A program made the position numbers and the translations under genes. Below are positions 54,701-63,348 of a stretch of 64,000 bases of DNA, one piece after another (within the stretch, counting starts at the first letter, position 1; the number at the start of each line of letters is the position of its first letter). Location: assembly GCF_040954645.1 (NCBI RefSeq), contig NC_092806.1:75642141-75706140 (forward strand), read 5' to 3'. The notes under the pieces were generated by a model that saw only the letters and a program-made list of their open reading frames with translations, was not told the origin of the DNA and did no database searches. The stretch comes from Diabrotica undecimpunctata. Its lineage: Eukaryota; Arthropoda; Insecta; Coleoptera; Chrysomelidae.

Positions 54701-57222
54701 AATACCGCTGGGATATAGACTGCCAAAATGCCTTTGAAACTTTGAAAAAGCATTTAATAACAGCACCAATTTTAGGGTATCCACTGCCAGAAGGAGAGTT
54801 CATCTTAGATACAGATGCAAGTAATGTGGGAATTGGAGGAGTGCTGTCTCAGATTCAAGGAGGACAGGAACGAGTCCTCGGATATTTTAGTAAAGTTCTT
54901 TCAAAACCTGAGCGGAATTATTGCGTCACGAGAAGAGAACTTCTGGCAGTAGTGAAATCAGTAGAGCACTTCTATCAATACCTCTATGGAAGAAAGTTTC
55001 TAATCCGAACCGACCATGCCGCCCTTAAGTGGTTGATGCAGTTTAAGAATCCAGAGGGTCAGATAGCCAGGTGGATCGAACGACTCCAAGAATACGATTT
55101 TAAGATTGAGCACCGGGCCGGAGTTAGCCACAGAAACGCTGATTCTCTTTCCAGAAGGCCATGCTCAGCAGAGTGTTCCCACTGCAACAAAACGGAATCC
55201 AAGGAAGCAGCAGTGCTAAGAACGACGATTGTCAACGACGACTGGACGCCTACTAAGATTAGGGAAGAACAAGAGAGAGACCCAGTTATACAGAAAATCC
55301 GAAAATGGAAAGAGGAAAACCGTCGACCACCTTGGCAGGAAATATCAAACCTATGCTCAGTAGTTAAGACGTATTGGGCCCAGTGGGACTCATTTATCAT
55401 CGAAGATGGCTTGCTTAAACGAGTCCTGGAAAATGATGACGGTTCAGAGAAGAGAAGACAGTTGGTGATCCCAAAGAGCAGAATAGCCGAAGTACTTCGT
55501 CAGTTACACGACAGTCCATCGGGAGGGCATTTTGGTGTAAGGAAAACCCTTCAGCGAATTCGGGAACGGTTTTATTGGATGAACAGTTCCGACGATGTAA
55601 AAGACTGGTGTAAGAAATGTACTATTTGTGCCACGAGTAACGGGCCTTACCGAAAAAGGAGAGCTCCTATGAGACAATATAATGTTGGAAGCCCGTTTGA
55701 AAGAATAGCTTTGGACATCGCTGGGCCATTTCCAGAAAGTGAAAATGGAGGCAAGTACATGCTGGTAGTAATGGATTACTTCAGTAAGTGGGTCGAGATT
55801 TACGCACTTCCAGACCAGAAGGCCGCCACCGTTGCAGATAAGTTGATCCAAGAATATATCAGCCGATTTGGAGTGCCTTTGGAGATCCATAGTGACCAAG
55901 GCAGGAACTTCGAAAGCGATCTATTCCAAGGAATATGTGATAGACTAGGCATGAAGAAAACAAGAACTACAGCATATCATCCGCAATCTGATGGTATGGT
56001 AGAACGGATGAATAGGACAGTTGGCAAATATTTGACAAAGATGGTGTCCGATCATCAGCGAGACTGGGACCAATACCTTCCGTTCTTCACAATGGCCTAC
56101 AGATCTGCTGTTAACGAATCAACAGGCCAGACACCAGCGAAAGTCCTATTCGGACGCGAAATGCGACTACCTTGTGATCTAGAGTTTGGGTGTCGACCTG
56201 GAGAAGATGTAGCAGGTGAAGATTATGTGATCGAATTACGAAGAAGAATGGACGATGTACATGAGTTGGTCCGTTCCCACCTTCAGATCGCTAGCGACCG
56301 AATGAAGAAACGGTACGATACACAAGCCGAAAAGGGTTGCTTTAAGAAGAACGACAAAGTATGGCTGTATAATCCCAAGAAGCGAAAAGGTTGTTCTCCC
56401 AAATTGCAGCAGTTTTGGGAAGGTCCATACCTCATTATGGAGAAGATCAACGATGTCATCTACCGAATAAGCAAGATTCCGAAGGGAAAGCCGATGATAG
56501 TACACCATAACCGGCTGGCGTCTTTCGAAGGTGACCACGACGTAGATGAAGAAGTGGAAGTAAACCAAGTCCACGATGTGTCTGACCTCACGTTTGAGGA
56601 ATTCATGGGTGCCTATGGAGGTACCGGTAAAGCAAGACATGGTGTTACCACTGAAGAAAAGCAAGATCTACTCGCGCTCCCCGATGACTACTCGCTGGCC
56701 CTTACCATCCCGGCCAGTATCAAAGACGCACCAGGGTTGGCATCCGTCTTTCGAAGGAAGTTTGGTCGAGTTGCAGAACTTCAATGCCAGGTGCCAGCTC
56801 CCGGTAAAACCTTGAAACTCCAAGATGCATCACGTTACCTTTTCTACCTGGTAACAAAAGACACTGCCCGTGACCAACCTACCTACCGAGATGTATGGGA
56901 AGCCTTACTTCAATTGAGAGAGCACGTACTAGAGTCCGACGTGCAAAAGTTAGCCATGCCAAAGTTGGAGTGCCGCCAATTAGATTGGAGGGTTATCCGA
57001 AATATGGTGGAGGAGATCTTTAAAGACACCGAAGTCCAGGTGTTAGTCTGTTGCAATCCGCATAGTTACTGGTGCGGAGAGAAAACCGTCCCTTGTCATT
57101 TTTATACAACTGGAAGTTGTAAAAGAGGGTCCAGTTGCCGATACCAGCATACAGTTCCGGTTCCAGTCCCGACAAGGTTCCAGGAGGAACCATCTTTTAA
57201 GAGGGGGGCAATGTTACGATAA
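51790..57222 (+). CDS. Gypsy B gag-pol polyprotein with macro-like domain and CCCH finger (1810 aa)
   Basis: I chose ATG 51790 (MATIYELTVTNLRRHLEDRE); the codon at 51784 is GTG. Domains by residue: SAP-like DNA-binding fold (about 3-45); coiled coil with a repeated KVSGDIASLENKVS pattern (about 55-155); gag capsid (about 190-370) with no CCHC knuckle; aspartic protease (DTGA at 449); RT (YLDD 860-863); RNase H (about 1005-1125); integrase with zinc motif (about 1239-1285) and DDE at D1309, D1369, E1405 (35-residue spacing); GPY/F-like end (about 1540-1560). Residues about 1625-1755 resemble the TARG1/OARD1 macro domain: LLALPDDYSLALTIPAS, GLASVFRRKFGRVAELQ, YLFYLVTKDTARDQPTYRDV. The lysine matching the TARG1 catalytic Lys is kept (K1690); the GCGLD loop is not (MPKLECRQLDW from 1723). 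A CCCH finger (C-X7-C-X5-C-X3-H) spans 1769-1787. The stop is inside the 3' LTR. Integrase and RT roles are certain; the role of the last two domains is inference. Confidence 0.92.
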   Translation: MATIYELTVTNLRRHLEDRELASTGKKAELVQRLKNALLEEGLDPETYIFEDAVLSSISKVSSDVAKVSGDIASLENKVSGDISKVSGDIASLENKVSNEISSLESKVSANISKVTSEMSALDDRMSSLKNQVAADMSAFEEKIKEMERKMEETGTAERGNNPITVEIKEDETKCKLETRPKFEGSGGSIHVKVPTFDGKSSWNNYMKQFESAARANGWSEKEKAVNLTIALRGDALDVLQTIAVEETDDFEQLKKRLNMRYGHEHLEHVYQSQLKNRRQKKDEALQEYEVDIARLVRYAYPTAPEDMMEKLAVQTFIDGLRDHEMQRTLRLARHKTLVDVLSAALEYESATQASGGYSKVRTVKEEGDEDKLDQLVNMMKIITCKKTKTIKSRNSPSGKPERVGFRGAASTRNFSKDPLILIASLKCREDSVYVDGEINGKRHTLLVDTGATRTIIRPTVINSRKKLLPTRLRLRTATGENANIHGEIQVQLGIGAEKFVHTVIVADIEEDVILGMDVMNMHGFQLDFKNKVIKVGNEEVFLHPHNDNTVQAAITEDTVVPARSETIIVARLQGIVDEGRPVMMEPWNHDDEVGRGIIIGKELVTSAKEIPVRLINVNDYPVTLKKETKVGTCVPVTSIIRQATTSDNSNDKFDQMVAVAGQSLNQMEKRKLREFLRQYRDIFVPKGGKTGRTTVVKHKIDTGNAKPIRQTARRLPQAKRAEAETIVQEMKKDGVIEPSTSPWVSPVVLVKKKDGTTRFCVDYRLLNNVTKKDSYPLPRIDDTLDTLAGSKLFSTLDLKSGYWQVEMDPVDKEKTAFTTGSGLWQFNVMPFGLCNAPATFERLMENVLRGLSWKTCLVYLDDIIVLGETFEDHLRNLENVFNRLKAAQLMLNPKKCQLFQGKVNYLGHIVSKEGVAVDKGKIDSIKEWPKPTDKHQVRSFLGLCTYYRRFIKKFADIAKPLTRLTEEAREYRWDIDCQNAFETLKKHLITAPILGYPLPEGEFILDTDASNVGIGGVLSQIQGGQERVLGYFSKVLSKPERNYCVTRRELLAVVKSVEHFYQYLYGRKFLIRTDHAALKWLMQFKNPEGQIARWIERLQEYDFKIEHRAGVSHRNADSLSRRPCSAECSHCNKTESKEAAVLRTTIVNDDWTPTKIREEQERDPVIQKIRKWKEENRRPPWQEISNLCSVVKTYWAQWDSFIIEDGLLKRVLENDDGSEKRRQLVIPKSRIAEVLRQLHDSPSGGHFGVRKTLQRIRERFYWMNSSDDVKDWCKKCTICATSNGPYRKRRAPMRQYNVGSPFERIALDIAGPFPESENGGKYMLVVMDYFSKWVEIYALPDQKAATVADKLIQEYISRFGVPLEIHSDQGRNFESDLFQGICDRLGMKKTRTTAYHPQSDGMVERMNRTVGKYLTKMVSDHQRDWDQYLPFFTMAYRSAVNESTGQTPAKVLFGREMRLPCDLEFGCRPGEDVAGEDYVIELRRRMDDVHELVRSHLQIASDRMKKRYDTQAEKGCFKKNDKVWLYNPKKRKGCSPKLQQFWEGPYLIMEKINDVIYRISKIPKGKPMIVHHNRLASFEGDHDVDEEVEVNQVHDVSDLTFEEFMGAYGGTGKARHGVTTEEKQDLLALPDDYSLALTIPASIKDAPGLASVFRRKFGRVAELQCQVPAPGKTLKLQDASRYLFYLVTKDTARDQPTYRDVWEALLQLREHVLESDVQKLAMPKLECRQLDWRVIRNMVEEIFKDTEVQVLVCCNPHSYWCGEKTVPCHFYTTGSCKRGSSCRYQHTVPVPVPTRFQEEPSFKRGAMLR
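57201..57211 (+). promoter_or_regulatory. Gypsy B polypurine tract
   Basis: GAGGGGGGCAA abuts the 3' LTR. It primes plus-strand DNA synthesis and is also translated, as part of the polyprotein end. Confidence 0.8.
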
Positions 57223-57557
57223 ATATACTGGCCTAACTTTTATGACTAATTATTCTGTTTTATTGTAGAAATTTCGGTGGAAGTCTAGATTCAAATTATG
57301 GTGAATTCTCCAACTAGATATTTCTCGATTTTTCGATGCAAGACAAAGCGATCTTTCGATGCTGTTCTAGTATATCAGGATTTCGTATATAAATACAACA
57401 TTTTTATATGGAGGGCCAGTTAATACTCAAGACCCGCGCTCGCGAATTTTGTACGTACGGATATAATAAATTATTGTCAGATAAGTTAATATAAATAAAG
57501 AAATAAATTAAATCCGTAAGTGTTATAAATATTGAACCTTTTAATAAATTCACAACA
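57212..57557 (+). repeat. Gypsy B 3' LTR
   Basis: I see no difference from the 5' LTR. The polyprotein TAA stop (57220-57222) lies in its first 11 bases. Confidence 0.95.
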
Positions 57558-57561
57558 ATAC

Positions 57562-58170
57562 GTTTATATATTTACCCCTTACCAACAACAAAAAAATCTC
57601 GATTATTTATTCCAGCAAGCAAGACTACTTCTTCCAGAAGCACAAAATAATGGTAGGGGTGAATTTTATCCATATATGGCTCCAACCATTCGTTGGTGAA
57701 GTTTTTGTTTAATAACACGTTGCAGGGCTAATTCTTACAGTTCTTCTTCTGCTCCACTGCTAGTAACTAGTATATACAATGTGGATGTGTTACGTTGCCA
57801 AAATTGAAGTAACGGATTTAAAAAGTGGTGTTCATAATTTACACCAATTTTTTCAAATCTGGAATTTGATGCTTCTCATGAAGCCATTTATGGTGCAGTG
57901 TGTGGATCATCTTATTCTCTAGAGTTATGTACAGAATTAGCCAAAAAATATGAAAAAGGTGCTGACATTTGTGAGTTCTATCTTAAAAACCAAATCTGTT
58001 TATATGGATTTGTATCGTTACTAAAAATTGTAGAATTGGATGGGTATTTAATTCGAATAAAAAATATCTCCCATCTGTTTTAGACGAAAAAGAAGAAAAC
58101 AATGGTGATTCCAATAATGAAATTATTAATGTTATTGATCACCCTGAAGATGATTCCAGTAAATCACAAA
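57562..58170 (+). pseudogene. Unknown Polinton-region coding remnant
   Basis: Text such as FTPYQQQKNLDYLFQQARLL followed by YPYMAPTIRW, then HEAIYGAVCGSSYSLELCTE and LAKKYEKGADICEFYLKNQI, ends with an acidic tail DEKEENNGDSNNEIINVIDH. The frame breaks several times. The style is that of a decayed protein gene. I cannot name it. It lies just after the polymerase remnant in the original Polinton order, once Gypsy B is set aside. Confidence 0.45.
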
Positions 58171-58321
58171 CGTAATACATTTATGTATTGTATCTTGTAT
58201 TTAATAATAAAAGCATTTCTGTACTAATAATTGTTTTATTTGGTTGTTTAGCATTCACCAATATGGTGTCAGTGTTAAATGTATCTTGTTTTTGAATACT
58301 AAAATCTACTACTAAAATTAG

Positions 58322-58540
58322 ATGTTGCCCTACAGTAATGGTGACACATCCAGCAATCAGACTTACTTCTTTGGGATATTGTTACTCTTTTCAACAAGTC
58401 CTATATATTGTTATAAATGTATTAGAACAAATAAATGGTGTATTACTAACATGGTATTTTTGGGCCATGTTGATAAGTTTTATCTATTGAATAAATGTTA
58501 TGAAATTCCAACAATTATTCGGTGTAATGAAGTTATCTGA
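58322..58540 (+). CDS. Small ORF running into the right inverted repeat (72 aa)
   Basis: The frame reads MLPYSNGDTSSNQTYFFGIL and ends YLLNKCYEIPTIIRCNEVI in the inverted repeat. The left repeat encodes a similar text in inverse (FWIMLMGLIYWINGMNFQDI). Such mirrored end frames may come from repeat duplication, not function. Confidence 0.35.
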   Translation: MLPYSNGDTSSNQTYFFGILLLFSTSPIYCYKCIRTNKWCITNMVFLGHVDKFYLLNKCYEIPTIIRCNEVI

Positions 58541-58792
58541 ATGAAGTTACCTTTGTTGGATCAGTGTTCTATCTCGCTATTCAGCAAATACCTATCATAC
58601 AAATACCATCCGTAGAGGAGGGGGTATACGAACGGTGCGACCAGAACTCTCATTCCTTCTGGTAGTGGTGAGGTTGTGCGGCCAGAACTTTCACCCCTTA
58701 CGTAACAATTGGAGTGGGATATACCAACGGTGGGGTGGTCGGTGGTGTGGGTATAACAACGGTGCGGCCAGAACTCTCATTTGCCCTCTACT
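58420..58792 (-). repeat. Right inverted terminal repeat of the Polinton-like element
   Basis: Read on the minus strand it begins AGTAGAGGGCAAATGAGAGT and aligns with the left end, including GTTCTGGCCGCAC and CCACCGTTGGTATA blocks. The inner part matches 41000-41150. It has only one copy of the unit that is duplicated on the left. Confidence 0.82.
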
Positions 58793-59102
58793 GGGTGATT
58801 GTCGAAATGCTATCCAGTTATGCCTTACCACCAGAAATTAGAACTTCTACATCAACTGTGCCTTACGCAGAGTTGTACTCAGTTTAAAGCTGTCCGGCTC
58901 AGTATCAGACTAGCGCGACAACGCTTAGCGTACGCTAAGTTCCATTTTTTTTATAGATGGCATTATAATTCACTTATAACAATTTTCGTTTTTCAACTAA
59001 CCACAAAGACTAAGATTTTAGTATTTAAATGATAAATGTCACTTACGTGAGCAATTAATTACAAACAACATAATGTTTCTAAATATTTATTTTTTTTTGT
59101 AG

Positions 59103-59232
59103 GGAAAATATAGCGTTGAACGTATATGTAGCACTTTGCTATTACAAACTGGACTATTACGATGTCTCACAAGAAGTTCTTGCAATGTACCTTAACAGAT
59201 ATCCGGATTCGGTGATAGCTACTAATTTAAAG
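59103..59232 (+). CDS. IFT56: IFT56 coding exon 5
   Basis: The exon follows TTTTTTTTGTAG and ends at donor GTAAAT in phase 0. The first base completes the Arg codon begun in exon 4. It reads [20 protein letters not shown], then [20 protein letters not shown] and NLK, among the best conserved parts of IFT56. Later exons are beyond the window. Confidence 0.94.
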
Positions 59233-59791
59233 GTAAATATTATAATGGACATTTGAAATCGTCACCGGTAAACTTCAAAAGTTTCTTTGATGTGATATGT
59301 GTATCCTGTAAGAATCAACTAAAGATGCATAATAATAACGTGGTACCTAAATGCACACTCTAATAAAACAATACCCGTAGTGACAAAATTCTATATACTG
59401 GAAATTAATGTACAAAATGTTAGACCATAGAACTAAGTGAGTTTTTCCCGTGAATTTTCCCGTGATATTCGTTGGTATAGGCACAGTATATTGCTTAAAA
59501 AAAATGTACAGGTATATAACAACTGCTTTTGATAAATTTGGTGATAACAATATGTATTACACAAAATATACAAACAATTAAACGTCATTTTTCACTTATA
59601 AACAATTTAAGATTGCTATTTGATTTTAAATACTAAAGGTGGAAATCGTAAACTATATGGAAAAGTAACACAATTGTACCGAAAAAGCATAATCCTTTAA
59701 AATTAGGGTTTGTAAAGTTATTTTTGTTAATTTGTTGCTTAATCATTGCAAAACTATTAATGACTTTTCTAAAAATTCCCAAAAAGATTTA
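59233..59791. other. Start of IFT56 intron 5, unassigned
   Basis: AT-rich; nothing supported. Confidence 0.6.
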
Positions 59792-60239
59792 AGGTAAATG
59801 TACCTATTATCGGCACCTTTAGGTAACCAAATTACCTGAACAACGTGTATTTAGATTATGGTTTGGGCTAATAAAATCTATCACAATTACACATAAAATA
59901 TTTATTTTATCCTAAAACAAACTTATAATATTTAAAATATTAATAAAATGAAAAGTGTCCAAAGTCCCCATTATCGGCATTCTAAATTAAATGCATGCTC
60001 TAATCTTCGGCACATCAAAGATCCTTTTTTTCTGCATGAGTTAGATACATAAGATTTGAATAATTATGTAGGGTACCTAAATATTGTGTTAGATAGGTAC
60101 TCTTGAAGTAAATAAATTATTGTAGGTATGTAAATACACTAAATTGAAAATTCAAATAAAATTACGTATTTTTCAAAAGATAAATATAAAATCTTTAATG
60201 TATCTATGCAAAATAAATTAATAAACACAAATTATTTTA

Positions 60240-61173
60240 GTAGTCATTGACACAAGGGGCATTTCAGTTCTTCTCTATCATCTTCAGTTAGATCAAGACC
60301 AGCCTCATGATAGTATTTCAAGCAAGAACCACAAAGGCGCATGTCCAGCTGATCGTCAGTGTCACACAATGAACAATACCAATTCCTCTAAAGATTTAGA
60401 TGTTGAAGGTTTGCTAATTAACATGCTTTTATTTTCTTGCATTTCCTGTGTGGAAAATAGATCCTTCATGACATTCTTCAATTTAGTCTTTGTCCTGCGA
60501 TTAGAAAGTCTTTTATTCAAAGTTTGTAAAAAGCAACTTTTTTTTCTTTTCGTTTTCCAATTCTTTCGTTTGGATGAGCTTTTCTTCCGCTGCATTTTTA
60601 GCTGCTCTTCTTGTTTTTTCTTTTCTTCTTTTTTTTTGTAATATTGTTGCCACTGAGATGAAGTTGAGACTGAAATTTACGCGTAGCAATATTTTCCTTA
60701 GGTGTAGGCCAAAATAAAAATTTTTTGAACGGAGTTGGAATAGATTTATCCATAAAATTCTTGTCTAAATTCAAACTTGTCTCAGTATTAGAATCTGAAT
60801 GATTCATGGATGGTGATGTAACTTGGGAAGTTTCCATTTGTTGAAGGTTTTGTTCCAAAGGTGGAGAAAGCTGCTGTGACGAGGATTAACCGGAGGAGAA
60901 TGGATTAGAAATTATGATAGGAATATCTTCAGCGACGCCTACCGGGAGAAATAAATTTGTACAGTCAATCAATTCTGTAACATCAACCTCATCGTCATTT
61001 GCTTTCTGAGCAAATGTGTTATTGTCATTTTCTAAGTTATCGTTGAATTCGTTATTTACAGTTGTTTCTTGGTCGCCCAAATCATTATGAATTTCCACTT
61101 CTGTAAATGAGTCATTCGTAACAAAGTCGACTGGAAGTTCATTGGACGGCTTGTTCATGGCTTTGACTTTCAT
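60240..61173 (-). pseudogene. Pogo-like transposase accessory C-terminal region
   Basis: Broken frames include an acidic part (61173-60886), PTPFKKFLFWPTPKENIATR (60858-60598), a lysine-rich part (60595-60362) and a final cysteine-rich segment (LDMRLCGSCLKYYHEAGLDL and ELKCPLCQ) that looks like a PHD-type zinc finger. This order matches the C-terminus of longer insect pogo-like proteins. Confidence 0.6.
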
Positions 61174-61262
61174 TTCCTTCCGTTATGAAAATAAGCTGAT
61201 GTGCTCTACTGGTCCTTCCCAAATTGACCCAGAAAGCTCAATCGCAGCATATCAATTGAGAT

Positions 61263-61640
61263 TCATTTTTCTACAACTCTTAGGGCGACTTGAAATTCTG
61301 TAGGTTGTCGTTGTTCTTGTATCTTTTGACAGTTTTGTGCTCCCACGTCTTCTTTAAAGTATTTAGAAAATGTAATATTTTCAACATTAAAGGGCACAAG
61401 TCCGCAACCCTTAAAACCACTCTTAACTATATAGGGAATATTTACCATTTTTTGAAAAGTGCTTTCCAAAATAGGTGCAAATGAATCTCTGGATATCTTT
61501 TTACCTTGGTTTTCCATTCTCCACCGATGCACGCTCTTTTTCCATTCACGTTTTAATGATCGAAAGAATGCAACATCTAGAGGGTGTAAAATATGTGTTG
61601 CGTTTGGACACAGAGCTATTGGAATAATATTATTATTATT
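61263..61640 (-). pseudogene. Pogo-like transposase, third-Asp region and C-terminal part
   Basis: After the small LINE insertion the gene resumes with LCPNATHILHPLDVAFFRSL; PLD contains the likely third catalytic Asp. It continues as MENQGKKISRDSFAPILEST and IVKSGFKGCGLVPFN, typical of pogo/Tigger transposases, to a stop at 61263. Confidence 0.78.
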
Positions 61641-61650
61641 ACAAAATTCA

Positions 61651-61762
61651 TGGAGAAAAGAACCCTGCGAGATGGAGACTGGAATGACAGGGAAAATTGG
61701 AGAAAACGGTTGAGTGAAGGAAGACAGTGAAAACTGTGGAAATCCTTAGTAGTAGTAGTAGT
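61651..61762 (+). mobile_element. 112-bp LINE tail insertion in the pogo-like gene
   Basis: The direct repeat ACAAAATTCA at 61641-61650 and 61763-61772 flanks 112 bp. It encodes only RDGDWNDRENWRKRLSEGRQ-type LINE tail text and ends in (TAG)n. It is an extremely short target-primed insertion. Confidence 0.8.
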
Positions 61763-61785
61763 ACAAAATTCACTTAGGGCCATTG

Positions 61786-62661
61786 TTAAGTGTGATCTGT
61801 GTCCGTCCAAAAACAGTATAACCGGAAACTGCACTTTTGAGCAACTAACCAAGGGTGGAATATATTAGTGATGTACTCAAGAAAGTTTTCGCCAGGCATC
61901 CACCCATTTTCAGACTTTCCTATCCCCCAGTGAGCCAGTATTTTCTCGATAACTGATTTGGCAATTCTTGTATATTTAAAAACTATCATGGGTGGTAAAA
62001 TTTGACCGGAGACACTACAGGTAACCAAAGTTGTCAGACATTCCTTCTCGTCGTTGCTAACAAACGACTTAACAATTCTATCTCCCATTCTAACCAACAC
62101 TTTGTCTCCCTTAGGAGTCAGGAAAAAAACCGATTCATCACAATTGAATACACGACTACGATCAAAAGTTATGTTGCGAATGTTTTTACTTTCTAAAAAG
62201 GTCCCTACTTCAATAAACCATTGACGAATTCGATTTTCTGTTATAGTATTTTTAGCACAAGTTAGGTTTTGGGAAATTCTTGTAGATAGTTCGGGATGCT
62301 TTTTTAAAAATAGTTCGTACCATTTACGTCCAGGCCTACCATCCACGAAATTATTAGGCCTATTAAGTTCTTTAAGCAATAGCTGAACACTATCGAACAA
62401 CTGCGTTTTAGTTGCAGGAAATCTACAGGTTGCAATCGGAAATAGCCATGCTACCAGTAGGTTTTCTTCTTCTTCTGTTAGTGTGGTCCCTGGTCCAGAT
62501 TTCTTCTCTAAAGAAGTTCTACCCTTTACTTTGTCCTGTAGAGTCGATCTGGATACCTTATACAACTTACTAGCTGTTTTAAATGGCATTTTTGACTGAA
62601 CAGCTACAACAGCTTTGTTTATATCTGCCGCAGAATATTGAATTCGCTTTCTCTTTTCCAT
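61786..62661 (-). pseudogene. Pogo-like transposase, N-terminal and catalytic part (291 aa frame)
   Basis: ATG at 62661 opens MEKRKRIQYSAADINKAVVA, a psq-type helix-turn-helix. A CENP-B-like HTH follows (GRPGRKWYELFLKKHPELST), then the DDE domain with FNCDESVFFLTPKGDK holding the first Asp. Near 61845 the frame shifts: the correct continuation, VILFLDGHRSH with the second Asp, is in another frame. So the catalytic core is complete in content but broken in frame. It binds the transposon ends and cuts them. Confidence 0.85.
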
Positions 62662-63348
62662 TGCTAATTTCTGAATTCTAGTCTAAAACAAAGAATTTCC
62701 AATTATTGGCACGTATAGGTATGTATTATCTGCAGTGTTATACTCGGTCAAATTATGGCTATTTCTACTAGAGATACGGGATGCCGAAAATTGGTACAAG
62801 AAAACATCATTTTTTATTGTATATAATGACCAAACATTTGTCCTAGTAAGTTAAAAGATTACGCTAAAATCAGCTTATATACAGTCTAATGCATATAACC
62901 AATTATCGGCACTACAGCCGATAATTGGATCATCTGCTAATATTTACGTACCTATTATCGGCACCCTCAAAATACTGCAAAAAGCTATAAAAAACAGTTT
63001 TTGGCCAACAAATAATCAAAATAAACTATTTCTCAACATACAAAACATAATAAAACGGTTATTCGATATTTTAATCAGGAATTATAGCATTCTGTAGCTT
63101 ACCTCTTTCTTAACACATACAACAAGAAACACTTGGCGTTTGGCGCCAACTGACCAATATATTTTTAAATGTTGTGGTTGCAGTTTTCGTCTGACAATTG
63201 GCATATTGTTCATAGGCGTAGATAAAGGTCTTTATAAATTATTGAAATACTTTCGTCCAACAATCACGTGCAAGAATTCTTATTTTTGTCGATTATATAG
63301 AATTACTGCCGATAATTGGGGCAGTGTCGAAAATAGGAGCGTTTACCT

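Larger units (their letters stand above)
51368..57557 (+). mobile_element. Gypsy-type LTR retrotransposon B with a C-terminal macro domain, intact
   Basis: The two LTRs (51368-51713 and 57212-57557) are 346 bp each and look identical by eye. The target duplication is ATAC (51364-51367 and 57558-57561). It has a primer site, a polypurine tract and one long open frame, all signs of a recent insertion. The frame carries a SAP domain, coiled coil, gag, protease, RT, RNase H, integrase, a macro-like domain and a CCCH zinc finger. It is inserted at the very end of the Polinton polymerase remnant. Confidence 0.93.
59792..63348 (-). mobile_element. Pogo/Tigger-like DNA transposon with TA duplication
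   Basis: The ends are inverted (AGGTAAATGTACCTATTATCGGCAC at left, abbreviated; AGGTAAACGCTCCTATTTTC on the minus strand at right) and flanked by TA (59790-59791 and 63349-63350). The minus strand encodes a pogo-type transposase. Many copies of a TTATCGGCAC-like motif lie near both ends. One frameshift and a small LINE insertion interrupt the gene, so this copy is probably inactive. Confidence 0.85.

Noticed and set aside
58924..58939. 16-bp perfect palindrome CTTAGCGTACGCTAAG
   Set aside because: Striking but short, with no context linking it to a function; probably chance or a transposon scar.
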